Assembly (NCBI GenBank): GCA_949045875.1
Contig: CARPYP010000014.1
Span: 13,271 to 45,981 of the forward strand
From: an uncultured Clostridia bacterium
Lineage (GTDB): Bacteria; Bacillota; Clostridia; TANB77; CAG-508
Length of the DNA stretch: 32,711 bases
Direction of reading: 5' to 3'
The position numbers were made by a program, and so were the translations under genes. The notes under the pieces are model-generated. The model ran no database searches. It saw nothing but the letters and a program-made list of their open reading frames with translations, and was not told the DNA's origin. Below are positions 23,721-32,095 of the stretch, piece after piece. Positions within the stretch are counted from its first letter, which is position 1. Every line of letters begins with the position of its first letter.

Positions 23721-24563
23721 ATGTCTATAATAACTTTTTGGAATAATAGCAAAAGTGGTCACATAGGACAAACATCATCTTTAGTAGCAGTAGCGACATT
23801 AATGGCTGTAGAACATAACTATAAGATTTTATTGATTTCAACAGAGGATGGAGCTATGGAGTTAGATAAGGCATATGGTGTATCAGAAAATTCTGCTATG
23901 AAATTTTTGGGATTAAAAGAAGTAAGATTTAATTCTGGAATAGAAGGAGTAATGAAATTAGCAAACAGTGGTAAATTAACACCACAATTAATAGGAAATT
24001 TTACAAAAATAGTATTAAAAAATAGATTGGAAGTAATTGCAGGAAAAAAAGAAACAAATGAGGAAGAAAATGAAAAATTTGATGCTAATGGTTATCCAGA
24101 TGTAATAAAAATAGCAAATAAATATTATGATATGGTATTTGTTGATTTAAATAGAGGACTAGAATCTAATATAACAAAAAAAATACTAGAAGCATCAAAC
24201 TTAATAATTTGTAATATGGAGCAAAAAATTGAAGAAGTAGAGAATCTAGTAGAATTGCAAAGAAAAGAAAAAATAGTAAATGGAAAAAATATTATGTACT
24301 TACTAAATAGATATGAAAAAAACTCAAAATATAATGCAAAAAATATTATAAGAAGTTCAAGAATGAAAAAAGACTTATACACAGTTCCATATGACTTAAT
24401 GTATAGTGATGCACTACAAGATGGAGTTGTAGATCAATGGATATTGAATCCAAAAATTAGAAAAGCAACAATAGAAGAAGAACATGGATTTTTTATATCA
24501 CAAGTAAATAAATTTTGTGAAGGAATAATTTATAAATTACAGGAGTTACATGTTTTAGGATAG
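23721..24563 (+). CDS. MinD/TadZ-like protein B with altered P-loop
   Basis: 280 aa. MSIITFWNNSKSGHIGQTSS is recognisable as a deviant Walker A of the KGGxGK(T/S) type. The signature Lys11 is kept, but the catalytic Lys is Gln17 (G-Q-T). After it come YKILLISTEDG, YDMVFVDLNRG, NLIICNMEQ and MYLLNRYEKN, the expected MinD/ParA strand series. It begins directly after the stop of protein A, with AAAGGAGTGG as ribosome site inside that gene. Tad systems usually have one TadZ; here there are two in tandem plus a third at 12357. A scaffold or localisation role is more likely than motor activity. Confidence 0.75.
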   Translation: MSIITFWNNSKSGHIGQTSSLVAVATLMAVEHNYKILLISTEDGAMELDKAYGVSENSAMKFLGLKEVRFNSGIEGVMKLANSGKLTPQLIGNFTKIVLKNRLEVIAGKKETNEEENEKFDANGYPDVIKIANKYYDMVFVDLNRGLESNITKKILEASNLIICNMEQKIEEVENLVELQRKEKIVNGKNIMYLLNRYEKNSKYNAKNIIRSSRMKKDLYTVPYDLMYSDALQDGVVDQWILNPKIRKATIEEEHGFFISQVNKFCEGIIYKLQELHVLG

Positions 24564-24593
24564 TCGAAGGCATACAAAGGAGTGATATTGATA

Positions 24594-26495
24594 ATGATAA
24601 ATTTTATAATGATATTATTAATAATAATAGTAGCGGTTTTTGGAATCTATAAGCTAATTCAAAGTAAAAAAAATGCAAAAGAGGAACAAGATGTAGAAGT
24701 AGACGATAAAACATATTCTTTAGATGTAATGTCAAAATTTATAAAAAGAAGACTAGATGAAATCACAAAGATAAACCTTTATGATATAGGATTATCAGAA
24801 GAAGAATTAAAAAGAAGAAAAAATAAGAAATACGAGTTAAAAAAAGCATTAAAAGGATGTACATATGGAGATGTAAATGACAAAAAATATGTAAAAGGAA
24901 TTATGTTTGACTTACTACTTCAAGAATATGGAGTAAATGAAACTAATATATCAAAAGCAGTGCCATTTGATATTCCTTCATTATTAACACCACAAGATAA
25001 ATTTGATATACTTATATATAAATATAAGCAAGAGTTTGGATATGAAGCATTAACTCAATTCATAAAAAAATATGATTTAGCATCATTAAAATATATACAA
25101 GGCGATGCTAAACCTTGCTATGTCATAACATCACAAGAAATATGTGATATATTTGAAAAAGAACAATTACAATTAGAATTTGATGAAAAGCTAGAAGTTG
25201 TAGTACAAAGAATATACCAGTATTATAAAGGATATAGTGCAATAGATGAAATAAGGGATATGAATATAGATGGTGTATCAGGAGGTGTTTCTGGGTTACC
25301 AGAATCTTTCCTAAGCCAAGTAGCACAGACAGATGGAGATTATTTAGGACAAGTATTAGATAATAAAGTACCAAGATCATGTGATAGTATCTGGATATTT
25401 TTCCAAGGAAAATCAATAAGACTTGAATTCCTTTCATTTGGAAGTGAAAGCGAGTTGAAAAGAGTATGTCAAAACATATACAAATATAACAATCCAGGAC
25501 AATTATCAGACTCAAATGGTTATAAAATTAATGAAATGAAAGATGGTTCTCGTGTAGTTGTTGTTAGACCAAGTATGGCTGAAACATGGGCATTCTTTGT
25601 AAGAAAATTCGATGTAAAACGTGCGACATTAGAGCAAATTATTAAATGTGATGGTAAAGAAGAAGCAATAAATCTATTAAAATTCTTAGTAAAAGGAGCA
25701 AGGATTATTTCACTAACAGGTGAGCAAGGTTGTGGTAAAACAACAATGCTTATGGCGATGATTGAAAATATATATGAAACTTTAAATATAAGGGTTCAAG
25801 AAACAGCGTTTGAGTTACATTTAAGAAAAATATATCCAACAAGAAACATACTATCATTAAGAGAAACAGAAACAGTTTCTGGACAAGAAGGACTAGATGT
25901 TCAAAAGAAGACAGATGGTTCTGTTAATATCATAGGAGAGGTTGCAACAGACCCCGTAGCATCTTGGATGATACAAGCAGCCCAAGTTGCTTCAAAATTC
26001 ACATTATTTACACATCACGCTAAAACTTTTCCAAACTTAGTAACAGCGTTAAGAAACTCTATGTTAAGAACAGGAGTATTCAAGGACGAAAAAACAGCAG
26101 AAGAACAAGTTATACAAGTATTAAACTTTGATATTCATTTAGTAAAAGACTTTAGAGGAAGAAGATACATAGAAAGAGTAACAGAATGTGTTCCAATAGA
26201 AAACGCAAATCCATACACTAGAGACTATAGAAAAGAAAAAACTTTAGAAGGAAAAATAGAAAAATTTATGGATAATGCAACAAACTATTTCCAAAATGTC
26301 ACAGACAGACAAACATATGACTATGTTAATATAATGGAATTTAGAGGAGATGGTTATGTATTAACAAATAAAATTTCTGATAAAAATATTGAAGAAATGA
26401 GAATCAACATGGATGAATCAGATATAGAAGAATTTGATGCATTCATAGAAAGAAACTGGGGAAGTAAAGTAAAAAAGACAAAAACGACTAAATAG
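24594..26495 (+). CDS. tadA: CpaF/TadA-type secretion ATPase with N-terminal membrane helix
   Basis: About 633 aa. Start is uncertain: GTG 24582 overlaps the AAAGGAG site, while TTG 24588 and ATG 24594 lie 5 and 11 bases after it. Unusually for this family there is an N-terminal hydrophobic helix (MINFIMILLIIIVAVFGIY). A long N-terminal domain (to about 330) is followed by the type II/IV secretion ATPase core: Walker A GEQGCGKTT (376-384), SVNIIGEV at the Walker B region, and the His-box THHAKTFPNLVTALRNSM. This is the only protein of the locus with an intact P-loop, hence the likely motor for subunit assembly. It lies between TadZ-like B and the platform protein, the standard Tad order. Confidence 0.88.
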   Translation: MINFIMILLIIIVAVFGIYKLIQSKKNAKEEQDVEVDDKTYSLDVMSKFIKRRLDEITKINLYDIGLSEEELKRRKNKKYELKKALKGCTYGDVNDKKYVKGIMFDLLLQEYGVNETNISKAVPFDIPSLLTPQDKFDILIYKYKQEFGYEALTQFIKKYDLASLKYIQGDAKPCYVITSQEICDIFEKEQLQLEFDEKLEVVVQRIYQYYKGYSAIDEIRDMNIDGVSGGVSGLPESFLSQVAQTDGDYLGQVLDNKVPRSCDSIWIFFQGKSIRLEFLSFGSESELKRVCQNIYKYNNPGQLSDSNGYKINEMKDGSRVVVVRPSMAETWAFFVRKFDVKRATLEQIIKCDGKEEAINLLKFLVKGARIISLTGEQGCGKTTMLMAMIENIYETLNIRVQETAFELHLRKIYPTRNILSLRETETVSGQEGLDVQKKTDGSVNIIGEVATDPVASWMIQAAQVASKFTLFTHHAKTFPNLVTALRNSMLRTGVFKDEKTAEEQVIQVLNFDIHLVKDFRGRRYIERVTECVPIENANPYTRDYRKEKTLEGKIEKFMDNATNYFQNVTDRQTYDYVNIMEFRGDGYVLTNKISDKNIEEMRINMDESDIEEFDAFIERNWGSKVKKTKTTK

Positions 26496-26524
26496 AAACT
26501 AAAGAGAGGAGGGCCTAATTAAAG

Positions 26525-28609
26525 ATGTCAACTAATACACTAAAATTTATAATAATTATATCTGTAGCAGTCTTTGGATTTATAGTTCTGGCATATATAT
26601 CAATAATGAAAAAAATAGACAAAAAGGACGTTAAACTTGCAAAACAGCTAAAAGAAGGAACAGAAACAAATAAATTTTCACTAGATATCATATATATGAA
26701 ATTATATACTATATACTTAAAAGTTCCAGGGTTAAAAAGATATTTATTGAAATTAAGAAGAAGGTTAGAAATTGTAAATATTCAAGATGAATATCAAACA
26801 AGAAAACAAGCATCATCATCTTTAACAAAGGCACTTATATGGGTAATACCATTAACAATCCTTATAATTGCTATTTCATCAAGTAATACATTATTAATGG
26901 TAACACTATTAATGTTTGAAATATTTATAGTTGAGTCCTTAGTAGAAGGAAACGTAAATAAATTAGACACTAAATTATTAAAACAACAAATAGAACTTTT
27001 TGCAGAAATAAGACATGCATATCATGAATCAAGCATGGTTGAAGAAGCTATATATCAAGTAGCTCAAACAAATGAACAAGAAGTAGCTTTACAGGCAGAA
27101 AAAATATATGAAATATTAATAGCAGATGATCCTGAAACAGAACTAGAGAAATACTATGATATTGCACCAAATAGTTATTTAAAAGAATTCGCCGGATTGT
27201 CATATTTAACAAAAGAATTTGGAGACAGAAAAACAGATTCAGGTTCATCATTATATTTAAGAAACTTAAACAATATTACACAAGAAATGCAATTAGAAAT
27301 ATTAAAAAGAGACAAATTAGACTATGTATTTCAAAGTTTATCAGTTATAGCATTAGTTGCAATTTTATTACTTGAGCCATTAAAAGCATGGGCAATATCA
27401 AACTTTACATTTGTAGAAAGTTTTTATAATGGAAAACTTGGAACAATAGCAGAATTAGTAATTATGATTTTAACCATTATATGTTATATTATGATTAGAA
27501 AAGTAAAAGACACGACGAAAAATAATACACAGGAAATAGGAAATGAAAACCCGTGGCAAGCAAAATTGTATAAAAAACCAATAGTGAATGCAGTAGTAAA
27601 TGCATTTATGCCGAAAAAAAAGACAAAGGAATATATGAAAATTACAAAATTATTGAAAGACTCAGCCTCACCTTTAAAAATTGAATGGATGTATGTAAAT
27701 AAAATTGTAATGGCATTAGCAACATTTATAGTATCAATATTTATATTCCTTTATATACATGATGTAGCAACTAATTGGGTTTACGAAGAAGTATTATTAG
27801 AAGATGGAACTACTTCAATGATGATGTCTACTACACAAAAAAAGCAAGGAGAAAAAATAAGAGAAATAGATAATGCTTTATTAGATAAACTAAAAGGAAA
27901 TAATAGTATAACAAAAGAAAGAATTACACTTGAATTAACTTTGACAGATTATTATGCTGAGGCAGATGATAAAACTTTAGAAGAAGCAACAAATAGAGTA
28001 TATACAAAACTAAAAACAATTAATGCAGAAAGTCAAATACAGTGGTATGAAATATTAATTTCAATGGGACTTTGTTCAGTTGCATATATGTTTCCAAATT
28101 TATTATTAATTTTCCAAAAGAAAATGAGAGAAATAGAAATGGAAGATGAGGTAATGCAATTCCAAACAATTATACTTATGCTTATGAAAATTGAGAGGGT
28201 AAATGTTGAAATGATATTAGAATGGATAGAAAGATATTCTAATATATTCAGAGTTCAAATATCAAAATGTGTTAATAACTATGAAAGTGGAGCATGGGAA
28301 GCTTTAGAAGAATTAAAAGAAGATGCTACATATCCTAAATTTGTAGGAATAGTGGAAAGTTTACAGGCAGCAGTAGAAAAAATACCAATAAAAGAAGCAT
28401 TTGATGAATTAGAAACAGAAAGAGAATATTATAAAGAAAAAAGAAAAGAGTCAAATGAACAATTAATTAGTAGAAAAGGTTTGATAGGAAAAATATTTGG
28501 ATTTACGCCAATGATAGCACTATTTGTAGTATACCTAATAGCACCATTAGTTATATTAGGACTAATGAATATGGGGTCTTCTATGTCTGCTATGCAATCC
28601 ATGGTATAA
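26525..28609 (+). CDS. Tad platform protein, apparent TadB-TadC fusion
   Basis: 694 aa, about twice the length of TadB or TadC. An N-terminal helix (FIIIISVAVFGFIVLAYIS) precedes two similar halves. Half 1 (about 90-335) has paired helices ALIWVIPLTILIIAI and LLMVTLLMFEIFIVE, a cytoplasmic domain, and helices near 265-320. Half 2 (about 385-694) repeats the plan, with LILMLMKIERVNVEMIL..IERYSNIFR and GIVESLQAAVEKIPIKEAFDEL, typical of T2SSF/TadC cytoplasmic domains, and a last helix pair ending VVYLIAPLVILGLM. Platform proteins couple the ATPase to pilin extraction in the membrane. AGAGGAGGG precedes the ATG. The stop codon touches structured repeat copy 2. Confidence 0.75.
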   Translation: MSTNTLKFIIIISVAVFGFIVLAYISIMKKIDKKDVKLAKQLKEGTETNKFSLDIIYMKLYTIYLKVPGLKRYLLKLRRRLEIVNIQDEYQTRKQASSSLTKALIWVIPLTILIIAISSSNTLLMVTLLMFEIFIVESLVEGNVNKLDTKLLKQQIELFAEIRHAYHESSMVEEAIYQVAQTNEQEVALQAEKIYEILIADDPETELEKYYDIAPNSYLKEFAGLSYLTKEFGDRKTDSGSSLYLRNLNNITQEMQLEILKRDKLDYVFQSLSVIALVAILLLEPLKAWAISNFTFVESFYNGKLGTIAELVIMILTIICYIMIRKVKDTTKNNTQEIGNENPWQAKLYKKPIVNAVVNAFMPKKKTKEYMKITKLLKDSASPLKIEWMYVNKIVMALATFIVSIFIFLYIHDVATNWVYEEVLLEDGTTSMMMSTTQKKQGEKIREIDNALLDKLKGNNSITKERITLELTLTDYYAEADDKTLEEATNRVYTKLKTINAESQIQWYEILISMGLCSVAYMFPNLLLIFQKKMREIEMEDEVMQFQTIILMLMKIERVNVEMILEWIERYSNIFRVQISKCVNNYESGAWEALEELKEDATYPKFVGIVESLQAAVEKIPIKEAFDELETEREYYKEKRKESNEQLISRKGLIGKIFGFTPMIALFVVYLIAPLVILGLMNMGSSMSAMQSMV

Positions 28610-28733
28610 AATTGAAACATAATTGTCCATTGGCGTTGTTGCTACTCGGTCGATTTCCATTCAACGTACACCAGTACGCCTCATGGAATATCTCCTTCGT
28701 GCGCCTAGCCAAAAAACAATTATGTTCCAATTT
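28609..28733. repeat. ~125-bp structured repeat, copy 2
   Basis: It shares ends (AAATTG, CCAATTT), TTGGCGTTGTTG, a central CGTAC-ACCA-GTACG hairpin, CGCCTAGCCAA and ACAATT with copy 1 at 5885-6008. The outer arms AAACATAATTGT and ACAATTATGTT pair closely. It starts within the stop codon of the platform gene and ends about 105 bp before the first pilin-like gene. Confidence 0.8.
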
Positions 28734-28837
28734 ACGAATTTATATATAAATGCGTTGGATTTGAGAACAATTCTTCGCTAATCAAAGCAAATTTACTGGG
28801 CATGTGCACTGATGTAAAGAAAAAAGGGGGAGTGTGT

Positions 28838-29509
28838 GTGGAAAATGCAGCAAAAGGATTACTAATGGCAGGAGGAATGCTTCTTGCAGTAATAGTAATT
28901 TCATTATTTATATATGGATACACAAATGTAACCCACTTAGCAGAAGCAGATCAGAATAAAGAATTGCTAGAAGAAATACAAGAATATAATAAACAATATT
29001 TAGCTTTTAATAAAAATGCTATGTATGGAACAGATGTAATATCTATTCTGAATTTAGCAATAAGTAATAATAAACTAAACAATGTACAAAATGACCCAGA
29101 TGACCAACTTCATGTAGATGTATCTTTTAAATTAGAATTTGATTCAATAGAAACTACTATATATGAATATACATTAAATAATCAAAGCAAATATGATGTA
29201 AGAAAATTACCTACAAGTCAGAATGGAAAATATGGAGCATCAAACTTTGAGTTTACTCAGGGAGGAGAATATAGTCTAAGCAATCACTTACAGCCAATAA
29301 TGTCATTTTTAGAAGAGACTTCCAATGAAAAGAAAGATATTATATCGGTAAATAATAATAATACGGTGACGAAATATACAATAACATACCCAGGAATAGC
29401 AGATTTTAAAAGAAAGACCTTTAAATGTTCAGAAGTAGAATATGATGAATTTGGTAGAGTAAAAAAATTACACTTTAAACAAATTAAAGGATCTTCATAT
29501 GGAGGATAG
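28838..29509 (+). CDS. Pilin-like single-helix protein 1
   Basis: 223 aa from GTG 28838, where AGGGGGA lies 7 bases upstream and the resulting (M)ENAAKGLLMAGGMLLAV matches the starts of its paralogues; the longer frame from ATG 28802 is rejected. One helix (about 5-30) is followed by an extracellular domain. Shared with the next genes are the block YNKQYLAFN...YGTDVISILNLAI and the C-terminal strand motif EFGRVKKLHFKQI. The helix at the extreme N-terminus with Glu2 recalls a mature type IV pilin, but there is no leader with a prepilin-peptidase site. Function as a minor structural subunit is inferred from the operon. Confidence 0.7.
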   Translation: MENAAKGLLMAGGMLLAVIVISLFIYGYTNVTHLAEADQNKELLEEIQEYNKQYLAFNKNAMYGTDVISILNLAISNNKLNNVQNDPDDQLHVDVSFKLEFDSIETTIYEYTLNNQSKYDVRKLPTSQNGKYGASNFEFTQGGEYSLSNHLQPIMSFLEETSNEKKDIISVNNNNTVTKYTITYPGIADFKRKTFKCSEVEYDEFGRVKKLHFKQIKGSSYGG

Positions 29510-29514
29510 ATTTA

Positions 29515-29988
29515 ATGGAAAATGCATCAAAAGCATTATTAATAGCAGGAGAAGTATTAATTGGTTTAATAGTACTAAGCATATTTGCTTTTGCATTTCA
29601 AAAAGCATATGAATTTGCAGAGACTATTCAAGATAGGGCTACACAACAAAAAATAGTAGCTTTTAATACTCAATATACCAAATATGCAACAGGTACAAGT
29701 AGATACATATATTCTGAAGATGTAGTAACATTAATAGAACAAGTAATAAACTGGAATAATACAACAGCTATTGATAGTGAAAAAATTGAATTAAGAGTAG
29801 AAGATGAAACAGGACACGAAATATATTCAACCTATAATAGAACAGAATTCTTAGATGAGTATAAATTAAGGGGAGATCCTAGCCATGCAGAAGAAAAAGA
29901 ATTTAGATTTTCTTGTAATGTAGAAGTAAATTCATCATCTGGTAGAGTAGACAAAATAACAATACAGAGGCGAGGAGTGAGAACTTGA
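29515..29988 (+). CDS. Pilin-like single-helix protein 2
   Basis: 157 aa. It starts MENASKALLIAGEVLIGL, nearly identical over the first 12 residues to protein 4 at 30696. The helix spans about 5-30, then comes FNTQYTKYATG with YSEDVVTLIEQVINWNN, and the C-terminal motif SGRVDKITIQRRG shared with proteins 1 and 3. ATG lies 5 bases after the previous stop, with GGAGG inside the end of that gene, so the two are coupled. No family recognised; inferred to be a subunit or pseudopilin of the machine. Confidence 0.7.
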   Translation: MENASKALLIAGEVLIGLIVLSIFAFAFQKAYEFAETIQDRATQQKIVAFNTQYTKYATGTSRYIYSEDVVTLIEQVINWNNTTAIDSEKIELRVEDETGHEIYSTYNRTEFLDEYKLRGDPSHAEEKEFRFSCNVEVNSSSGRVDKITIQRRGVRT

Positions 29989-30012
29989 AATGGCGGAGAG
30001 GAAAAAATAATC

Positions 30013-30456
30013 ATGAAAAAAGGAATTATTATATTAATAATTATATTAATAATTGCAATTGTACCAATAATGCTAATAATATCAAAATATAAAGCAGAAA
30101 GAAATGAAGTAAACAAATTTAATTTAGAATTTGAACAATACAAAGATAAGACGATATATGGTACAAATATTGGTTCATTAATAAATTATGCAATAAATAA
30201 TAATGAAAAATATAATATAGAAAAAGACCAAGAAGGAATTTATATAGATGATGATAAATACTGTATGAGAATTGAAATAAAAATGGTAAGTTCAGAAGAT
30301 GAAGAAAAAATAATAACATATGCAATGGAAACAATAAGCTCATTAGGAACACAAAGATTTGTAAAAAACTTTAATGTATTATACTTCAAATGTGTTGACA
30401 TAAACTACAATTCATATGGAAGAGTAAATAAACTAGTGTTCGAACTTATAAGTTAA
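30013..30456 (+). CDS. Pilin-like single-helix protein 3
   Basis: 147 aa. It differs from its neighbours in starting MKKGIIILIIILIIAIV instead of MENAS, a plain signal-anchor. The rest matches the series: FNLEFEQYKDKTIYGTNIGSLINYAINNN is the central block and SYGRVNKLVFELI the C-terminal motif. Two Cys residues (in KYCMRIE and YFKCVDI) could bridge. It lies 24 bp after protein 2 with GGAGAGGA upstream, the last gene before an internal promoter. Probably a variant subunit whose N-terminus has been replaced. Confidence 0.68.
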   Translation: MKKGIIILIIILIIAIVPIMLIISKYKAERNEVNKFNLEFEQYKDKTIYGTNIGSLINYAINNNEKYNIEKDQEGIYIDDDKYCMRIEIKMVSSEDEEKIITYAMETISSLGTQRFVKNFNVLYFKCVDINYNSYGRVNKLVFELIS

Positions 30457-30577
30457 TATACAATACAGAAATTTAATTATATTATATTGCGAGGTAATAG
30501 TAATCTCTAGGGAAATTCGAGAGAATGTAGGTATTATTAGTAATATTTGGTATTAGAGAAATCGCTAAAAATTTCTA

Positions 30578-30606
30578 TTGACTTTAGACATAATTTATGC
30601 GATAAT
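30578..30606 (+). promoter_or_regulatory. Internal promoter before pilin-like protein 4
   Basis: TTGACT (30578-30583) and GATAAT (30601-30606) are 17 bp apart, in a 239-bp gap, the longest between the pilin-like genes 1-6. The leader of about 85 nt ends in AAAGGAGGA. Upstream, CTCTAG and CGAGAG (around 30507-30524) form a small stem. A separate promoter suits a subunit needed in higher amount. Confidence 0.5.
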
Positions 30607-30695
30607 AATAATAGGTGAAAAAAGGTTTTAATGTTGCTTTATGTAAAATAAAGTATAAATATAAAACTAAAAATATATCAAAGGAGGAATAAAAA

Positions 30696-31151
30696 ATGGA
30701 GAATGCGTCAAAAGCGTTATTAATAGCAGGAGCTATTTTAATTTGTATAGTATTAATTAGTGTAGGAATGATGATAGTAAGTTCAGCAACAGATGTTGTA
30801 GACTCATCAACAGATACAACAAAAAGCCAAGCAGTACAAGCATTCAATTCTACATTTAATAATTATCAAGGTGATCAGAAAGGTTCAGCAATAAAAACTT
30901 TATTAGAAACAATCTCTACAAGTAATTCTACAAATGCTAGTGGACATAAAATAAAGGTAATACTAAAAGATTCTTCAGGCTATCTTCTAGGTAGTGGTAC
31001 AGGAGGAACTGATGAAAGTACAGGAATAGATGCCTCTAATCAAATTAGTTCAGCTGCAGCAGAGATAGTAAGTTCAGCAAAGTATAAAGTAAAAGTAACA
31101 AATAAGGATCCAGAAGGTTACATTAATGAAATTTATATAGAGAGAAAATAA
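30696..31151 (+). CDS. Pilin-like protein 4, candidate major subunit
   Basis: 151 aa. MENASKALLIAGAILICI and a helix to about residue 29 are followed by a Ser/Thr/Gly-rich, weakly charged domain (SSATDVVDSSTDTTKSQAV, SGTGGTDESTG), unlike the more charged neighbours. The central block FNSTFNNYQGDQKGSAIKTLLETI and C-terminal GYINEIYIERK correspond to the motifs in proteins 1-3. It has the best ribosome site of the group (AAAGGAGG, correct spacing) and its own promoter. The composition and expression signals make it the best guess for the major filament subunit; that is inference. Confidence 0.7.
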   Translation: MENASKALLIAGAILICIVLISVGMMIVSSATDVVDSSTDTTKSQAVQAFNSTFNNYQGDQKGSAIKTLLETISTSNSTNASGHKIKVILKDSSGYLLGSGTGGTDESTGIDASNQISSAAAEIVSSAKYKVKVTNKDPEGYINEIYIERK

Positions 31152-31180
31152 AAGTATACTATTAAAGAGGAGGGAGTCAA

Positions 31181-32056
31181 ATGGAGAATGCAGCTGAAGC
31201 TTTAAAAATGTTTTTTGCAGTATTTGTATTTGCATTAGCTTTAAGTGTATTTTTCCGAATGACTTCCATTGCAAAAGACACTTCTGATATGATATTTACT
31301 GCAATAGATAAAACCACATATATAAATTACAATGCAGATACAAGTAATGAAGCAAACAGAAAAGTAAAATTTCAGGACATGATACCAACAATATATAGAT
31401 ATGCTCAAGAGGGATACGGTGTTACAATAATAGATGGTAATGATATTGTAGCGAGATTTGACTTAGACACTGAATCACAAGTGTCTAGTTGTTTTTGGAG
31501 TGAATATAGGGAGACTAGTGCTTCTGTAAATGAAAAAGAAAAAAGTAAAGCCATAAAGGAAGAAATATGTGAGTACTTAAATAAAAATATTATAGATAAA
31601 GTAAATAATTTAAATCCACATATAACAACCATGACTTATTTTGATATAAATTCTTTAGATACACTAATAAAGGATATATATAAAACAGGAGAAACAGATC
31701 CTAGAAAAGATCCAGTATATACATCATGGTTAAGTGCAAATACATATCAAAATAATAATGTAACCCAAAGAATAAATTGTGATATGTATGGAGGGAGTAC
31801 GAACTTTAGTTTAAGAACCCCAGGAATAAATGAAGACGATATAAATATAGAATATATAGCAGGAAAACATAAAGCTGTATGCGAAGGAAGAGGTTTATTA
31901 GAGGACTACAAAGATGCTATTTTCACAGAAACTATAGTACAGATAGATAGAAATGAATACATTAAGGATGAAAATGGTAACAAAACAGATTTATTAGTAT
32001 TTGGAACAATTCGTTATACTAAAAAGAGAGAAATAATTTATGTAAAAAATAATTAA
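31181..32056 (+). CDS. Pilin-like protein 5, larger minor subunit
   Basis: 291 aa. It starts MENAAEALKMFFAVFVFALA with one helix, so it belongs to the same N-terminal family, but the external domain is about twice as long. It includes FQDMIPTIYRYAQEGYGV, where the others have their central block, and ends in strands LLVFGTIRYTKKREIIYV. AGAGGAGGGAG precedes the ATG. TadE/TadF-like minor subunits in Tad operons are also larger single-helix proteins; here it may be a tip or minor subunit. No known domain recognised in the 80-250 region. Confidence 0.68.
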   Translation: MENAAEALKMFFAVFVFALALSVFFRMTSIAKDTSDMIFTAIDKTTYINYNADTSNEANRKVKFQDMIPTIYRYAQEGYGVTIIDGNDIVARFDLDTESQVSSCFWSEYRETSASVNEKEKSKAIKEEICEYLNKNIIDKVNNLNPHITTMTYFDINSLDTLIKDIYKTGETDPRKDPVYTSWLSANTYQNNNVTQRINCDMYGGSTNFSLRTPGINEDDINIEYIAGKHKAVCEGRGLLEDYKDAIFTETIVQIDRNEYIKDENGNKTDLLVFGTIRYTKKREIIYVKNN

Positions 32057-32095
32057 TGCACTTTTGTTTGATACTGTATAAAGGAGGGAATTTAA

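Noticed and set aside
28802..28837. Longer start of pilin-like protein 1
   Set aside because: GTG 28838 has AGGGGGA at the right distance and gives the ENAAK start shared with the paralogues.
30457..30695. c-di-GMP riboswitch before pilin-like protein 4
   Set aside because: None of the conserved blocks of the GEMM-I or type II aptamer are recognisable.
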